A stretch of DNA of 64,000 nucleotides from Oscheius sp. JU75. Its lineage: Eukaryota; Nematoda; Chromadorea; Rhabditida; Rhabditidae. Every line of letters starts with the position of its first letter. The first letter of the stretch is position 1. The position numbers and the translations under genes were made by a program. The DNA lies in assembly GCA_037178855.1 (NCBI GenBank), contig JASJZC010000005.1:2108001-2172000 (forward strand), given 5' to 3'. The notes beneath the pieces are model-generated. The model worked only from the letters and a program-made list of their open reading frames with translations, made no database searches and was not told where the DNA came from. Below are positions 1-11,898 of this stretch, piece by piece.

Positions 1-2351
1 ATATTGTCCGGAGGGTACTTCACAGATATCCAAACTTTTCACTTCTGCTGTTTCATGTCTTCTTTATAACAAGCCAGTATCAGTATTTTCGCTCCTCGAT
101 CTCTTACAGGTGGTGGTCAAACAAAAACGGCACTAACATACACTGGAATCTTTCTTACGTGCGTCCAATTCTTCAAATTTTACTGGCTTACCTCGTCACC
201 ACATGCAGTAAAAGTGTTTTATTCATTGCTTATAACGTATCTCAAGCATTTACAACGTTACTGTTCACTTTTTCTTCATACCAAGAAAATCCATTTACAA
301 GCCTTCAGAACTTGATCACTTGTTCTCATCGCCTTTTCCTGTCTTCCTATCTCCTTACCCTTCTTTCAAATTTTACCTCGTTTCTCTTTTTGTCAAAAGA
401 GCTCAAGAATCCCCGAAATTCCTAATTTTGTCCCTCTGGCCACTGACACGTGTCTTGGGCTTCAATTTGTGCCGCCAAATCGCATATCCAGGCTGCTTCA
501 GAGAAGGGAGGACACGACTCACTTCTTCACCTAATTCACTCTTGATCTCCCTTGAGAAGGGCCACGCGTAACAAACTCTTGAGCCGAGAGCCGAAAAGTT
601 TGAAGATCTGGATTTTTTGGAAATGCTCGTTGTTTTCTTTCTTCTCGATATTTCATACTCGTCCGCAGTGTATGTTTCAGGAAAACATAAACAATGTGCT
701 GTATTCGAGATGCTGACATCTTCATGATGGAGTGACCATTGTAAAATTACTATACATATTTTTGCTCCATTTTAGGCTTCACACATTATACTACGCCCTC
801 TTTTATCAAGTCAGTTACTCATTTTCGATTTCGTCGAAAAGAATGATACTTTCCTTTCTCGGTCTCCATTTTCCACTCTTTCTTCCAGACAATGTTGCCT
901 TCAGTTGATAACAGTGCCTGTTTCAATTCCCTGATATACAGTGGCTATTTTTGCGCCCGGTAGAGTATGAACAAAGTTGTAAAAAGCTCATCTTCCCCTC
1001 GCTTCGTTTCAGTTACGGAAAGTTTTTTGAATTTCATATTTTCTATATATATCACCCTGTTTCATCAAATCAGTGTATGTGTGTTTCCTTTTTAATGATT
1101 TATAGTTTTCTCCTTCGGTCTCGATTTCACGCAGTCTCTTCCAGATAGTGTTCCAAATTGCTCTGAAGCTGCTTTGTTTCATATTCTCCATATATTGTGT
1201 TATGCTTCGTCAGGACACTCGCTGAGAACTATTTTTCAAAGCAGGTAAAACATCATCAAAACTCGTATTCTCTAGTTAAATTTCGTTTCACAGCTTATAG
1301 TGAAAGTTTTTTGTATCAACTGTATATTGCGTCTTCGATCACCTAAGCAGTAGTGGACTTCGTTTCCAGAATTTAGTGTATTCATCCCTCTATCTCCTTT
1401 TCCCGCTCTCTCACCTAGAGGAAATGTCCGATTTTCTACAGAAGCATTCTGCCTCAACATATCAGACCTGTTGGCGGGAAAACCAGTAATACTTTTCCCG
1501 TTCGATCGCCGTTTCACGCACTCTCGCCTCCAGAGATTAGATGATGCTCGTTCAAGCTAAAGATCTTACTCTCGATGGATGGATGATGAACTCCAAATTA
1601 GAGGGGGAGCTTTCTCCCCCTCAGAATTCTGTTGTTTTCGTAGGTTGACGATAGCTACATATCCTTCGTTCATCATTTCTCTCCTCAATCTCACGAGCTA
1701 AATGCCGTCTTGATCTTCCCCGACAAAAAAAAAGAGGAAGCCGCCCCCAGTCATTGGAGATGACTGATTTCTGTTCATCCCAGTCCTTTCTTCTCTCTAG
1801 TTTTCAAGAAGGCGCTTCAGCATTACTAGACATGGTGAAACAAACAAAAAGTGTTCCTCCTGCAAAATAAGAGTAATGATCTCTTTGTTTTCAAGACACA
1901 TTAAGAGTGCATCGCAAGACGAAACGGTCAATTAGCAACAAATGGCATGCAAACTGATGAAGAACATGTAACGAAACATATGCCCGAAGCAGCTTTCATA
2001 ACATTGGAGATCGCCTGTTCCTTTTTAAGTTGTTGTCTAGGCTGCCGAACATTGAATAGTTGCAACATTTTGAATGATCTGATTTTGTGAACTTTCATTC
2101 CGCCTAGAGCCTCTTGTTTTCGTGCTCACTGCCCTGTAAAATTGGTCGTTCAACTCTGTTCTTTTCATATCAGTTTTCGGAGAATAACTTTAAAAAACTT
2201 TTGTATATCGGCAGATCTATAAAGACCTTCACTGAAGACATTTGGTAATAGTTCTTTGATGGTATATCCAGAATTCTGTCCAAGTTGTACATATTCAAGT
2301 ACTCTCTACCACCCTCTTTACCTCCACTTCATACTCCTAAGTACTTTTAGA
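1..2351. other. Gene-poor 5' interval
   Basis: No convincing coding exon was found; the short open frames lack splice structure and family resemblance. Three imperfect copies of a pyrimidine-rich unit occur near 860-895, 1113-1150 and 1500-1535. They share a ggtctc-gattt-cac-ctct-ccagat pattern, spaced about 250 and 390 bp. The left edge may cut a gene lying outside the window. Confidence 0.5.
1601..1622. repeat. Perfect small hairpin
   Basis: GAGGGGGAG is followed by a 4-base loop (CTTT) and its exact reverse complement, a 9-bp GC-rich stem in otherwise AT-rich intergenic DNA. No function can be assigned. Confidence 0.6.
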
Positions 2352-5300
2352 ATGGACGAGGAAGACTTGGAGCTGGCCCTGAATTTCACAGCTCCTCCAG
2401 AAGACAGCTCTCGTTACACCCTGAAACTGTGCCTCTCGATCGCCTACTGTGCTCTCTGGATAATTGGGAGCATAGGAAATGGGTAGGTTGTGGGGTCGAA
2501 AACAACAAAAAAACAGAACAGTGGCTACGAAAAAGTGATAAATATATTGGAAAGTTGATTATGGATCACAATTCTCATTGAATGTTCTCCCTCAAGTTTC
2601 CGTCCTCATACAGGTTCTTTGAAACAAAAAAGATTGGAAAGTTATCACTTTCATCACCCTGACATTGACTAGTTTCCTTTTTTTTATTTTTCCATGGCCA
2701 AACTTCCAGAGCCATATTTTACAAGCAGTTCTCCATTTATACGATTTTTTAAACCTCAACTCCTCTATAGATTCCCACTTATTGACTAAATCGATAGGTA
2801 ACAGAAAATATGAGCTCTTACCACTACTTGGAAACGTCGAAAGAGCCAAAGTACTGCTAAGATGTGATGAGAGTTGAACAGTTCCCTGCCCTTTCAAAAC
2901 AGTCTTTTATGCTCATGTCTCGTGGATGACCTACAAGGACCAGAATGTACCTCTGAATCGTATTGTGTTATACATGCACCCGCGATTATAAAGTCTTTCC
3001 GCAACCTTGGCGCTCAACTAGTAGGAGTGAAATTTTTTTGATGACGAGTTGGAACTGCGAACAACTGGGATTATTAGTACTGCCTATTAGTACAGCCTTT
3101 GAAACCAAAAAAAACATTTCTAGAATCGTCATCGTGATGATAATCAACGTCTTGACCTCAATGAAGCGGAAGCAGGCCCAGAGAAGGAAACAGATTTCTG
3201 GTAACAATACGAACCACGTCTTCATCTACATTCTGGGTCCGTTTCGTCTTTTTTTCACGCTTCTCAAAGCCTTTTTTCTCATTGAGTATGGAAAAAAAAT
3301 CTTTTCAGGTCTCTCCATAGTGGACTTTCTCGTCATCATGCATCTACCCTTCCTGGTGGCTGACCTGCTCCAAGGCCAGTGGCTTTTCGGCTCCTTTATG
3401 TGCAAAATCTACTGGTTTGGAGAGAGTGTCAACAAGCTGTTGTCCTCTTTTATTATGACAGTACTGAGCTGGGACAGGTACCTGGCTGTCTGCAGCCCTG
3501 TGGCTTCAATTAGGTAAGTCTTTTTGTTTCAAAGTTGGTATAAGTTTGTGGAAAGACGGAGGAGACCATTACAGTCAGTGCGCATGTATCAAAGCCAATA
3601 TTTTAGAGATAACCATTGAAAGCTGTGATATCACAATTGCAATTCAATGATATGACTGTATTAGAGAATCTGGGGAAACAAAACAAGTCTCGCGATTTTT
3701 CACATCTGTTCGAAATACAGCATGGCAGAATTTCAAAAGTGTAGCTTGAGTAGGGTTGGAGGCGGGTTAGGCATTAATTTTTGATCAACACACAAACAGT
3801 TACTGGAAACGTATAGCCTCCGAACCCATATAGGCTCGTTGAAGCAAAAGAATTCAATTTTCCAGGATCCGATCCAACAATGTCTCTGTGGTCGTGCTGA
3901 TTGTTTCTTCTCTCTTTGCCACTGTACTTCTAATCCCAGTTCTTACGCAGACTACCGTCTTCAAGATCGACAAAATGCTGATGATTCCGTTGGAGGAGGA
4001 GAGTGAGGAACTGAGACAGTCGGGTAAGCTATACTGTATACTGGAAGAATAGCTGTTTGGAAAATCTTTCAACCAAAATATATAGCGGAAACTTGTTTTT
4101 GGCTATAGGTAGATCCTATATTGCGAATGTCATTTATCTTCAAACTGTTCTATGTTTCTATCAAGCTAAGACGGCATAGGAGAACAGCTTTACTTCCTCC
4201 TAGCAGCCATTCGGAAAAGTTTCTTTTATGTTTGACGAACATTAGGAATAGGAGAGCGTCGACAGCCAGTGTTCTTATCCTAGTATACCTTGGTACTCCC
4301 TGATCTAAAACAAACCCAGTACTTTTGGAACTAGACACTGATCACTCTCCGACTTACTCAGTACTCGATTTTCGGTTTTCGAAGTTAGAAGATTTTTGTT
4401 TCAATAATTGGTTTTACCGGATGCCTAGCAAACAACAATACTGTGTACCGCATAAAGTTTTGTGAAATTAAAGTGTCACTGATATGCATCTCGAAGACCC
4501 CCAAAATCCAATAGATTTGAAAGAGAGTCTACCTAAACTTTGCGATAATTTGGAAAACATTTCAAGTCCGATATATAAAGCCAGAACATAGCTTTCCAGA
4601 TTGTTTTTTTCTCGCAGCTTTTCAATGGTTCAAAATATATATCAAGCTGATGCAATAGCCAAAGCGTAGGTATTGTAACCTGTTCATACGAGTCATTTCG
4701 TTAAGCACAATGCCAAAGCTTGATGTAACGTACATTCAGTAACGCGAAGTTGCGTACGAAATTACAAAGGATTTTCGAAATTTTGTACACAACTTGGCCT
4801 AACTGAAAGTACGTAACGCCAAACTTTAGACTGTGCTTCAAACTTTTTTTTTCAATGTTTCAGCATCAAGCTATAGCCGTCCTACAAGAGCTGTTTTGCT
4901 GTCTTTTTTGTTGCCTTCATTGAAAACAAAATTTCCAGATATGCGCGGAACTACCATGCGAAAGTGCATGTTCGATGCCGATCCGACCTTCACCTTGTAC
5001 ACTTTTGTCATCGGATTCCTGCTGCCAGCTCTCCTCATCACTCTCTTCTACACCCGTGTTCGTTTAACCCAGTTCCTTACCCGTACCGTCTCACATTCCA
5101 GGTCATCTTCAAGGTTCAGAAGAACTCGAAGAGCATGCGTGCTCTCCGAGCCCAATCCTCCGAAGCCTGCGGCAAAAAGGAAAATGATCGTGTCAAAATA
5201 GTCAGTTGAAGAGAGTGGGGAAATCGAATTCTGTTGGGAGAGGGAGCCCTGAATCGGGGCCTAATTTCAAGAGAGGGTGTGAGTATAGGAGAATAAAGAG

Positions 5301-7664
5301 GGGCCAAGTTTGGAAAAGGGACGGTCTTTTTCTCAGCTCATATCGAAGTTGCAGTTCATATTGAACGCAACTAGTTCATATTGAACAGTTTAACCGGATT
5401 TTGCGAGCTTCTTTATTTTTACCCATTTTCTGATGCTTTTCCGTCTAAAAATCCCTTTTTTGATGTCAGGACATGAAATAACCCCTTTGAACGTAGAAAA
5501 AAAGTTGTAAAAAAAGATTGTCGAAGGAAATTTTCCTTAAACTGCGTATTTCCTACAATTATTCACATACTTTCTGTGAAACACTTAAAAAAAAACTTGT
5601 CTCTGAATTTTGGGACAAAGAGCCCCCTCAATCTTTTTTTACATTCGGCTTGTTTCTGAGAAAAGGAAGTCTCAAAAAGTAATTTGGAACTATTGTCGAA
5701 ACTTTTAGTTGTCGAGATCAAGTTTTCAGCTTTTACAATTACGCTGAAACAAATCATTTTGAACTGCATTTACAAAAGCTTATCCTTGTATTTTCAAGGT
5801 AACGAAGAGGATCGTAGCCGTGATCGTCTTTTACTACTTCTGCTGGACTCCCCAGTGGGCTCTGAACCTTATGACGCAGTTTAACATGATCCACGCCAGC
5901 TGGATGACTCCTGCACTGTCAGCTGTGTTCTTCATTGCACATTTACTGGTAAGAGCATAAGTTTCCGGACACGATTGTTTTCGAGACGAAAAGACGCATA
6001 AGCAAAAGTGGAAACAAATTTACTTCGCTTTTTCCCTGCAACAGAAAGGCGACAGGTAAAAAAGACATGAAACTGTACTTATACTCTTTCTTCTTTTGTC
6101 TCAAAGCATTCATCTATTCGGAAAGGTGTGGAGAGAATAGTAGGTATAGAACATGTGCAACACATAAATAGTGAAGTGTATAGTTAGCTTTGAGCTGTTT
6201 GTGAAAGAAGATGGTCAGTTTCTTCATTTTTTGTGACATCACCCTTATTTTTCGATAATAGGACAAAAGGGAATAGAAACCGGACAAAGTACAAATGATA
6301 ATTGCTCAGTTTTGGAATAAGGGCTTTTGTTTTAGAGTTATGTTTCACTTAGACCTTATAAAGAAGGAATAAAAAGGAATGCGGTATTCTCGCACTCCCC
6401 GATCCTCAACGACTGAAAAAATCTTCCAGGTCTGCTTCAACTCGGCAGCCAACCCCGTTCTCTATGCTTTGATCAACAGAGAACTTCGACAACAACATGT
6501 CCGTGCCTTGCAGAAGAAGAGACAAAGTGTTTCTCTGGGAGCCAGGGAGTTCTTGCAGAAGCAGAGGTGGGTTTATTGTTCATTCTGAAGCACCACATGG
6601 CAAGAAATGCGTATGTGGTCATATTCAAAGGATCAAATATAACTCTGGGGCAACAGAAACCTGCACAATTGGCAATATTAAAGCAGTCAGGTTATTCAAG
6701 AGTTGTGAAACAAATACCTTCTCCAATACCCTTCCCTGATTCCTATAAATTCCAAAAAGATTCGTCATGCTAGCTTACATTGTTTGTAGGTAAGCCAAGC
6801 AGTTACCGAGTAGGAAAATTCAACTTTGCATACGTCGAAACAAGTTATTCAATGCCCACTTTTTATACGCAAGACGAAATAAGTTACAAAGTACAGACAG
6901 AGAAAAGTTTGACAAATAACGTTCAGTCCAACTAACTTGATAGATCTTTTCTCTCAAAAAAGGTTATATTTTATTTCTCAATTTGCGTGAACTTTTTGAA
7001 ATTATCGCAAACACATTGAAAGTAGTTCTTCTCCACCTTCCTACCTTATCTCCTTCACATGAAACATTTCTCCCTAAGTTTCAGACTTGGTCACCACCGT
7101 AACTCTGCCATGTCTGTGATCTCCGTGAGCACAATCAAGGAGGATCGAGGCTTCTTGGGAAAGCTATGGGATAGATTTATCCACCTTTTTAGGAGAATGA
7201 GGAGGAGGAGCTTCGACGGGTTGGTGAACGTCAAAAAAGTAGTAAGTCCAAGTTTCAGACAGTCAAATGTCTCGAATGGGACGAGAGCTTCAATCGAGGA
7301 GATGAGGACCAAGACTGATGGGGTTTGTTGACTTATTCCGAATTTAAGAATGTCGAAACGGTACGGGTAATATTAGCCCAGTCAGGACAGTAATGGACAG
7401 AATATGTTAGTTTTGAGACACCATACGGAACATACAACATGCTCACTTACTATTAACGAGAGAGTGAAACAGAAAGAGATTAGTAGTGTAATAGAATGTT
7501 TCAATGATAGTATACCCGTTTTCTGGATATGGAGAAAACGATGACGCGAATCGATTCATGAACGAATTGAAAAATGTTGGACAAAAATAGAAATGTTTCA
7601 GTGTTCCACGATGTCCACTTTACCCGAAATTGTCATTTGCGATTCTGGCGACGATTATCTGTGA
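2352..7664 (+). CDS. Rhodopsin-family peptide-type GPCR (somatostatin/galanin/opioid-like)
   Basis: Predicted seven-helix neuropeptide-type receptor of about 443 residues. Exons: 2352-2482, 3124-3236, 3309-3513, 3866-4023, 4939-5057, 5102-5200, 5799-5948, 6430-6566, 7085-7241, 7602-7664. All junctions keep frame. The ATG follows an acceptor-like ttttag, which suggests trans-splicing. Hallmarks seen: an extracellular N-glycosylation site NFT at residue 11; GN in helix 1; a DRY-type SWDRYLAV after helix 3; CWTP in helix 6; [13 protein letters not shown] in helix 7; and a long basic, serine-rich cytoplasmic tail. AATAAA lies at 7694-7699. The ligand cannot be read from sequence; a Gi/o-type peptide receptor is the best guess from family resemblance. 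The exon 6 donor (after 5200) and exon 7 acceptor (TTTTCAAG) are the least certain junctions. A read-through of exon 9 to a stop at 7331 is an alternative end. Confidence 0.85.
4702..4839. repeat. Foldback (inverted-repeat) element in a GPCR intron
   Basis: Positions about 4702-4762 and 4780-4839 are imperfect reverse complements. The left arm carries AAGCACAATGCCAAAGCTTG, and the right arm reads back as a close variant of it. Both arms share TAACGTAC and CAGTWA. The roughly 20-base spacer makes this a 140-bp hairpin, the usual form of a small nonautonomous foldback element. It lies inside the 4024-4938 intron, so it is removed from the mRNA. Confidence 0.6.
5415..5470 (+). repeat. Dispersed repeat, copy 1
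   Basis: About 52 bases beginning ACCCATTTTCTG and running through GTCTAAAAATC to GATGTCAGG closely match 36055-36107. This copy lies in the intron following GPCR exon 6. Family unknown; with only two copies in the window, its ends are uncertain. Confidence 0.55.
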
Positions 7665-8313
7665 TCCTAATCTTATTGTAAGCTTTGTGCTCAAATAAAC
7701 ATGACCATCTTTTGAATCTTTCCCTCGATTTTTTTTCGAAGACACGGTCTTTCAGCTCTTTTGTGTTTGTCTCCACAATGTATCGATAACAACACTACGA
7801 TAATCTCATGAGCTTGACGAAGTGTAACGAATAATTTGTGATTGAAGAAAGGATCTATTGACATCTGTCAATAGAATCTGAACTATCATTGAATTATGAA
7901 AACACAAAAGCCAACCCACAGTTTTTGCAAGACATACTACTGGTCAAAGTAGCGATTGAAATAAGGATTTGTAATGTTGTTTACGTCTGATGGAACTGGC
8001 ATGCGAAGGCTTCTGTCCACAAAAAACTTAAAGTTTGAATACATAGTTCGCCAGTTTGTGAGGGAAAATATGAGTCACGTAGAACTTGTTTCTCGACATT
8101 TGACAACTTAATTCAACTTACTACAAACTTCTGAAATATTGAATGAAATGCTCGCGAAAATATTGTATCACCTGTTCCACACAGGGGAAGAAAATTGCGT
8201 CATACTACTCTGATGAATGAATATAAACATGGTCATAGAGCAACTGTAAAGATTTTGTTTTTTTATTTATGTACTGAGCGCAGTCAGTGCAACAACTTCT
8301 ATCAGTCTTCTGC
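7665..8313. other. Intergenic, GPCR to lectin
   Basis: Contains the GPCR polyadenylation signal AATAAA (7694-7699) and then about 600 bp of AT-rich DNA with no coding exon I can support. Confidence 0.5.
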
Positions 8314-8352
8314 TGATAAAAGCAATACTTCGACAAAAGTTTTCGCTGATAA
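8314..8352 (+). promoter_or_regulatory. Paired TGATAA (GATA-factor) sites before the lectin gene
   Basis: TGATAA occurs at 8314-8319 and again at 8347-8352, within 57 bp of the predicted lectin ATG (8371). In nematodes TGATAA is the preferred site of the intestinal GATA factor ELT-2, and secreted C-type lectins are typical intestinal and defence-responsive genes. The pairing and position are seen; intestinal expression is inferred. Confidence 0.5.
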
Positions 8353-8370
8353 CAGTTGCTCAATTTACCA

Positions 8371-9575
8371 ATGTTACGGACGCTGCTCCTGGTGGTTTCG
8401 GCCTCCACAGCTTGGGCAATTTGTCCAAACGGGACTTTCTATGAAGCCTACTTTAACAAGTACGTCCCTTTTAGCACATCCTATAAAATTTTACGGATGC
8501 TACAAGGTGAACACCCAACCTCTCGGTTTTCTGGCAGCAGAGCAGAGTTGTAACAAACTTGGTGGCAATTTGGTAGCCATTCAAAGCATTGTGGAAAATG
8601 CCTACGTGTCCGGAATCGCAACCGCTAGTACTACTGCTACAAGTTTTTGGATCGGAGCTAATTATCTTATGAGTCCGCAATGGTCATGGACTACGGGAGC
8701 ATCGGTGAATTTTACGATTTGGGCACCAAGTCAGCCAAGCGATCCTAGTGCTAATCAGTGTGCTGCCGTTAGAGAGCAAGACAACGCGTGGACGTGGGTT
8801 GAACTTTTGCTTTTTGAAAATTAACGTTTAGCAAAGAGCAATGCTATTCTTTGAAGCCGTCGGTGTGCCAAATTGACCCAAACACGTCTCCAGCGCCGAC
8901 ATGTGATAATACATGTCCTGGTTCATAAAGTCACCAAAAACAAGAAAGTCGGTTTTAGCTAACGCTGTCTGCAGCCCTGGATACACTTTCTATATTGGAA
9001 CCTGCAAATGCTACAAGGTTAGCATAGAATAGATTTGATGAAATGTTATTCAGGCTTTTGGTCCAGTTTTACACTTCACGGACGCGCAAGCGTTTTGTGC
9101 TCAAGAGAATGGCGTTCTTCCAAAGATTCCTGACAATAGCACAAATGAGTTTCTCATCACATTTGTTAACAACCAGTACCCATGGGTCTGGACTGGACTG
9201 AACTGTCCTAACGGAAGAGACAGTTGTCAATGGCAGGATGGAACCCCACTTGGCAGCTTCAGACCATTCTGTTTGTAGCACAGAATTTCTAAGTTATTTC
9301 GTTCTTAGATAACTCATTCTCGAATCTGAACTATTGTCTTGTCACAGGCTTAGGCTTAAATGACTCCGAACAGTGGCTTAGTGAGGGGCCACTCGACATG
9401 AATTACAGCGTTTGTCAAAAAGGTTTCTCTTCTTTTGAGTATCATTTAAATTTCTACCTTAGATCCCATAACAACAACTGCTTTGCTAGAAGCAATGGAG
9501 TTTCAGTCTTCACTGCCGGACAGCGTCATCTCAAAAAATACAAGATCAGTCAAATCACAAACAAAGAAGCAATGA
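8371..9575 (+). CDS. Secreted C-type lectin, two CTLD-like domains
   Basis: Starts MLRTLLLVVSASTAWA, a clear signal peptide. Domain 1 includes FYGCYKV, SFWIGANY and a closing CYSLKPSVCQ. Domain 2 includes CKCYKAF, WVWTGLNC, CQWQDG and YSVCQK. A Thr/Ser-rich tail ends at 9573-9575. Exon limits with good phase are ...-8793, 8832-8920, 8959-9017, 9054-9270, 9309-9422 and 9463-9575. Nearly every intron is 36-40 nt, very small even for a nematode. Oddity: the signal peptide continues in one frame through CPNGTFYEAYFNK, while domain 1 lies in another frame. They join either through a canonical 54-nt intron (gtccaa...tttag, about 8417-8470) that drops CPNG..., or through a frameshift that would make this allele defective. 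Known role of such proteins is extracellular glycan binding or innate defence; no ligand can be read from sequence. Confidence 0.75.
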
Positions 9576-9869
9576 ATCATGACCTTTCCACGTTCTTGTT
9601 CACCCTTGTTGTATAAGGATGCTCTAATTGTGAGCCACAGAATCAGCTAATATGTGATGATCTTGAGTAGTGTTGTGTCAATTATGCGGGTCATTGAGCC
9701 TAGGATTCTTGCCCTTGACTCTCACTAGCGTGGGACAAGAAATGTAGTTATTGACAGCCCGGTCCAATTGGATTCCTCTGGATCTGTTTCACCTTTTTCA
9801 GTTTTCTTTCTAGAAGTTTCAATGCAGTTCTGTTAGTATACCGTATCATAACTTGATTTACTTGTTATA
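9576..9869. other. Intergenic, lectin to mariner
   Basis: AT-rich spacer with no coding exon. It includes a full CTGTTTCA at about 9784-9791, one of the piRNA-type motifs. Confidence 0.4.
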
Positions 9870-11065
9870 CAGGGTGCCCCAAAATTACGGTAACCAGTAA
9901 AATGCGGCGCCAAACCGTCAAAATTGCAAAACTGGAAACCAGACCATATAGGTTTTATTCTCCATAAAAAACTAAACAAAATAACATCTTAAGATTCGAA
10001 AGTATCTCCATCAGCAGCGACACAGGCTCGGAGACGTTTCGGGAAGGTCTCGACGGTGGCGCGCAAGTAGTCCTCATCGAGCTCGTCCCAAGCTTTTTCC
10101 AACGATTTTTCAACGATTCGACATCACGATGGGGTTTTGAGCAAGCCTTCGATTCGAGAATACTCCAAGATTGGACGGCATTATGCTTGTGAGCCGGTGC
10201 ACCATCCTGTTGAAAGCACCAGGGACGCTTTTTGAAGTGCTTCTTGGCCCATGGCACGATTTCGGTCTTCAACATGTCGAGATAGTTGTTTCCATTGAAC
10301 TTGATTCCTTGGGGAACGAAGATAAGTGGTGTCTTTCCATCAGAAGTTATGCCAGCGAAGACCATGACACTTTTTGGATATCCAGTACGTCGAACCGCTA
10401 CATTTGGCTGTGAAGTAGCATAAACCCGATCATTTTGCTTATTCAGCGACTGTTCGACGGTGAATATCTTTTCATCCGTGAAGAGGATCGACTTGTGGCC
10501 TCCACCTTTGAAACGAAGCAGCAGTTTCTTCGAGCGCTCCTTTCTCTTCGTCTTATTGGCTTCGGACAAGAACTGACGTTTTCCTTGTTTTTATCCCTTC
10601 ATCTTGAGGTGTTTCTTGATGATTCTAGCCATAGAGCCTTTGGAAATGGCTAAGTCCTTGCCCATTTTGCGGATAGAACGCGCCGGGTTCCGATGGATCC
10701 GATCGCGTACCTTCTTAATGTTGGCCTTGGTGGTCACACAAATGGGTCTTCCTCGTCCGGGACGGTCTTTTCCACTTCCCAGCTCCTTGAATCGTGAAAT
10801 GGTAGTAGACACGAGCTTCTTGGACACCTTGAGACGACGAGAGATGTTGATCGCCTGAACGCCTTGTTGGTGAAGAGCAAGAATTGTTTGGCGGTGGATG
10901 GAAGCTTTGACCATTCTGAAAATGATACCATATTCGGTTTGAAACAACAGAAAACATGGTAAATAAAAGGAGAAACACAATAAAAACAAAGAAAAAAACA
11001 GCCCCTTTACAAAAAGCCGCATATCGGCGCGATCCGCGCGGTTACCGTAATTTTGGGGCACCCTG
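9870..11065 (-). mobile_element. Tc1/mariner-type transposon, decayed
   Basis: A 1196-bp element bounded by perfect 26-bp terminal inverted repeats beginning CAGGGTGCCCCAAAATTACG (9870-9895 and 11040-11065). It is flanked by the TA target duplication (9868-9869, 11066-11067) used by the Tc1/mariner superfamily. The transposase reads on the - strand and is broken, so the element is nonautonomous. The same ends recur on the 259-bp element at 53471-53729. Confidence 0.93.
9989..10914 (-). pseudogene. Mariner-type transposase pseudogene
   Basis: Starts MVKASIHRQTILALHQQG, a helix-turn-helix DNA-binding region, and continues through GRGRPICVT to the DDE/D catalytic core. The first aspartate is in LFTDEKIF and the second in FQQDGAPAHK. 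Three lesions are visible. A TAA stop (about 10588-10590) follows HLKMKG with the frame continuing cleanly beyond. Directly after APAHKHNAVQ the sequence jumps to SWSILESKACSKPH, so the stretch expected to hold the third catalytic acid (the SPDLNP region) is missing. A frameshift near 10100 leaves the true C-terminus (AWDELDEDYLRATVETF..., ending FES at 9989) in another frame. The family is mariner/maT-like judged by motif layout; the missing third acid prevents a DD37D call. It cannot encode active transposase. Confidence 0.9.
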
Positions 11066-11067
11066 TA

Positions 11068-11898
11068 GATATATGTACTAAATACTGTTTTCTACTTTGA
11101 GAGTTGTGCTAGTTGTTGTAGGATCAGAAAAAGTTGGAACAAAGGTACCTTGTCTCTCACGGAAGGACAGCTATTCAATAAATTCTGTCAAATTGACTTG
11201 AACACATCTTCATCCCCCTCTCCACCTTTGTCCCCGTCTCTGTCCCCTAGCCAAGTACATAGCAAATGAGCAGTAAACTGGTCCTCTCTCAATGAAGTTA
11301 AAATATAATTAGAGATGTGTTTGCTTTCTATAGTTTTGGAAACATTGTACCGACGTTGTTTGTCTACCGACGAACTTAAAGGTTTTTGCTAGATATGATA
11401 AAATGGAATAACATTTAAACATTCACATTTCCGGACCGGAAGTGCTCCAACACAAAACTTTTAGGTTGGTGAAAACTACCTATTATACTCGCAATAAACA
11501 TGGACTACTGGAACGCCAGTGAATTATAGTCCATTTCCAACGTATAGCGGCAGTGAGCCAATTTTTTAAAGGTTTTTCGAAAGCGGTTATTGAAAAAAAA
11601 GTCTGCTGTCTCTTTCAAAACGATTTATGTTGTCAGTCGGACTATGTTTTGCTTGGCCATTTCTAATGGATCAACCAGTCTTTGCCCAGTTTTGACCCTC
11701 CTAAGTTCGTATTTAAATGTCCACTATCTATTATGTTTTTAGCTTCACGATCATCCTTACAATTGGATACATAGAAACAAAAAAACATATTCATTTCCGT
11801 AAAGTAAAGTAGGCACAATGGGTGGTGGGTATAGAGAGAGAAGAGGCAACCCGTCTATAAGCAATACAGCCTTCTCTCTCTTCACAGAATAGCGACAG
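11068..11898. other. Intergenic, mariner to channel 3' end
   Basis: About 830 bp of AT-rich DNA. No coding exon, RNA gene or clear repeat was found. Confidence 0.5.

Noticed and set aside
10915-11061. Extension of the transposase frame to an ATG inside the terminal repeat
   Set aside because: The family start MVKASIHRQT at 10914 is the natural one; the upstream part is untranslated leader and inverted repeat.
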